Assembly: GCA_036417435.1 (NCBI GenBank) | Contig: CM070904.1 | Coordinates: forward strand, 61,512,408-61,576,407 | Reading direction: 5' to 3' | DNA from: Inia geoffrensis | Lineage: Eukaryota; Chordata; Mammalia; Artiodactyla; Iniidae | Length of the DNA: 64,000 nucleotides | Shown: one piece after another, positions 61,501 to 64,000 of the stretch | How the letters are laid out: each line of letters opens with the position of its first letter | Position numbering within the stretch: position 1 is the stretch's first letter | The notes under the pieces: model-generated | Seen by the model: the letters and a program-made list of their open reading frames with translations, nothing else | Database searches by the model: none | Told to the model about the DNA's origin: nothing | Translations under genes and position numbers: made by a program

Positions 61501-62957
61501 CACAAAGTAAAGCTGGATCATAGAAACACCTGTCATAAGGCCTTGCACAACTCTAAGATGTGAGTGGTTCAGCTCTGAGCTTCCTAGCAATCAAAGTAAA
61601 GTGGGAAACAAGATCAAATTATAAAATTCTCATTCTGTATAAACTGCACTTTACAAATAAGCACCAAAGCTTTCCCTAGTACTTAGAACTGAGAGAAGTA
61701 TCTTCATACTTTTCAATAATGCAACCCTGGACAAAAAAATAATTTTCTCAACAGCATCTTTACAGAGATTAAATAACAAATTTCATATGAAATTCCTTGC
61801 AACCTTTCTTCGGGGCAAGTTGGGATCATAACATGATGAAAGGTTACCCAGAAAATGAGCCAACTTGCCAGGAAGCTATGTATCTAATTGGGATCTTTAA
61901 ACAAACACTAACAATCCCCAGCATCTTTTGTTAAATTCACAGTCCATTTTCATATTCCAAGTTCATATTTCATTTTCTAAATGCAGATTCTTCTGCTGGA
62001 TGAGTAAATAAAATGGACATGCAAGTGATAACTGTGGTTCCAGATCAGGGAGAAGACATTGGTAGGATAGGTCCAGACACTTAAGAGGGATCTCTCTTTT
62101 TAACTTAAAACAGTTCCTCTCTTCCTCTTTGTTGACCTTCCATGATCCTGCTCAGTTCAACAGCCTGGGAGCCCAATCTCTGATGACTTACATTCCTCCT
62201 CAGTTTGGTATTTGTAACTACGGTAGAGAAATCTGACTTAAGAGTTTCTAGATTTCTACCTTCTCAGACAGTCGGCACCAATTTCAATTTATTTTAGAGC
62301 ATGGATCTTGGCATATTTTTGCAGCATTTGCTTTTCATATTATTGGTGGGGGAGAAAGACAGTAAAATTAATATAAAAGCAATTTCCTATTTCCCATTTT
62401 ATTATACAAGATAAAACAAGGTCCACAATAGTAGCACCTCAACACACCATACATCTGGACTAAATAATACTAAAATTTAACAACGCTACAATCTAATTTT
62501 TATGTGGGGTAAAATAAATAAGTAGTAGCAAATGTATTCCATTACAGTTGTGTCGGTCTCTTTGCTGTCTCCCAAAGATGCCAAGGTTATGTTCTCTTAC
62601 CTACCAGTTTGTTTATGTTGTTTCCCATTTCTTCCTTCCCACACTATCAGCTTAGATCTCATCACTTTCAGGAGGCCCCTCACTCAGAGCCTAACTATTT
62701 GAGCCCAGAAAACCTTCTTTCTCCACATGATTTAGCTCTATATTACTCTCTAATTATTTTAGGGATCTCCCTTACTAGATTTTGAAATTTCTTATTTTGT
62801 ATTACCCATTGTGAACAATAAAATATAAACATTATAAGTATAATAAGATAGTGCATTAACAAACTGCTGTACATATTTATAACAGCTCATGTTTGTCCAA
62901 CATAAACAAGTTATTTATTATGATTGCATCAAGTGAACCAGAAGGCCAATTTTTATT

Positions 62958-63300
62958 TTTATTTTAATTTATTTATTTTTGGCTGTGTTGGGTCTTCATT
63001 GCTGCGCGCGGGCTTTCTCTAGTTGCGGCGAGTGGGTGCTACTCTTCGTTGTGGTGTGCGGGCTTCTCATCGCAGTGGCTTCTCTTGTTGCGGAGTACGG
63101 GCTCTAGGTGCGGGCTTCAGTGGTTTCGGCAGGCGGGCTCAGTAGTTGTGGCTCATGGGCTCTAGAACGCAGGCTCAGTAGTTGTGGCGCACAGGCTTAG
63201 TTGCTCCACGGCAAGTGGGATCTTCCTAGACCAGGGCTCGAACCCGTGTCCCCTGCATTCGCAGGCAGATTCTTAACCACTGTGCCACCAGGGAGGTCCC
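62958..63300 (-). mobile_element. CHR SINE, type B
   Basis: Inverted copy from 'atttatttttggctgtgttg' to 'gccaccagggaggtcccc'. TSD CAATTTTTATT at 62947-62957 and 63301-63311. Confidence 0.94.
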
Positions 63301-64000
63301 CAATTTTTATTATATAGATAATTTCTAAATGATATACAATCAACCTATATTAAATCAAATCTTGGGCTTTTCTATTTTCAAGCTTGTCAAAAGAATTTTA
63401 GTTGTGACAACTTTTGATAACACTACCAAAAGCCAAATAGATTTTGTAAATTATTGTCAGACCTCAAAATGACTAAAATTAAATGACAATTGTGTCCAGT
63501 ACAGTTTGATCCGCATTTGAATTCATATACATAGCCCTGAGAGTCATGCAGTCTTTTACCTGGTTAAATGAACTCTTCCAGCGTGGAGCCACTGAAATTT
63601 GTTATTTCTGAATTTCCTATTTTATGAAAATTGAAATCTAACTATAGTAATCACAACATACAATTTTTGCTATTGCAAAAGGTAGTAGTATTTACATTTG
63701 GCATAATATGTACACTTGCTTAAAATTCTTCTTGCAATAAGAAAACCCATCCTAACATTTAAAAATATGTTAGAAAGCTTATGGTTAACCTCATATTAAT
63801 TATCAGCTTAAATCAATCAAGATTATAGTCTATTCATGTAAAAAGTTATAGGATAATTTAAATGGTTACATTATTAACCACCTCACAATTGTTTATTTCA
63901 GGGAACAAAAGTAGGAAATATATCTATAATATAAATTGAAAAGCTCTGAATAAATTTAATAACAAAAGAAAGACTATAATTCAATTTTCTTTCTTTTCCT

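Larger units (their letters stand above)
20485..64000 (-). other. BAZ2B: BAZ2B 5' leader intron region, exons not located
   Basis: The acceptor immediately before the ATG requires at least one non-coding upstream exon on the minus strand, to the right of 20484. I found no CpG island, convincing promoter or leader exon before 64000. The only CpG-rich patches are young SINEs. That this whole stretch is one or more BAZ2B 5' UTR introns is an inference. Unique AT-rich stretches with nothing recognised include 25,050-25,950, 26,700-28,140, 39,330-40,430, 44,110-45,190, 45,400-48,270, 50,490-51,830, 57,610-62,940 and 63,312-64,000. Confidence 0.6.

Noticed and set aside
20485..64000. CpG island promoter for BAZ2B
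   Set aside because: CpG-rich patches coincide exactly with young SINEs; no unique CpG-rich stretch was seen.

Overview
The window is a mammalian nuclear intronic region, almost certainly from a cetacean and probably a toothed whale. The main clue is about twenty copies of tRNA-derived SINEs of the CHR family (cetacean/hippo/ruminant), recognisable by the head GGCTTCCCTGGTGGCGCAG and the A-box/B-box-like core GGTTCGTGCCCCGG. Many still carry intact target-site duplications (TSDs) and CpGs. Below I call them type A (about 200 bp, 'gccatggccgctgagcctgcg' body, young, CHR-2-like), type B (about 310-360 bp, 'gccacaactactgagcc' repeated body) and type C (older, 'ggtggtccagtggtta' head). L1 3' ends of artiodactyl/cetacean type support this. 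There are no bacterial genes, CRISPR arrays or complete single-exon genes; almost every open frame is a shadow of a SINE or L1.

The only host gene I can support is BAZ2B, transcribed on the minus strand. Two coding exons are present: the start-codon exon (20338-20484, residues 1-48 plus one base) and the next coding exon (1250-1438, completing Gly49 and running through about residue 111). They are joined by an 18,899-nt intron with GT-AG ends and matching phase (1). The rest of BAZ2B, including its MBD-like, DDT, PHD and bromodomain regions, lies to the left of position 1. The 3' splice site just 2 nt before the ATG means non-coding leader exons and the promoter lie to the right; I could not place any in 20485-64000, which is therefore best read as the 5' leader intron(s).

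Layout: 1-1249 downstream intron with a MIR; 1250-1438 exon; 1439-20337 intron with seven SINEs, L1 and L2 fragments, a possible LTR and a local duplication; 20338-20484 first coding exon; 20485-64000 upstream intron(s), with stacked L1/SINE insertions at 23.2-24.1 kb, a decayed L1 of about 6.8 kb antisense to the gene at 28.1-34.9 kb, L2, MIR and hAT relics, a minus-strand L1 piece at 48.6-50.5 kb, and long AT-rich unique stretches.

No new biological system is evident. The observations worth a second look are two non-repeat local duplications, a tailless SINE with a perfect TSD, a SINE whose 5' junction makes a perfect 12-bp hairpin with its target, successive insertions at one site, and a tandem-monomer 5' UTR in the old L1.
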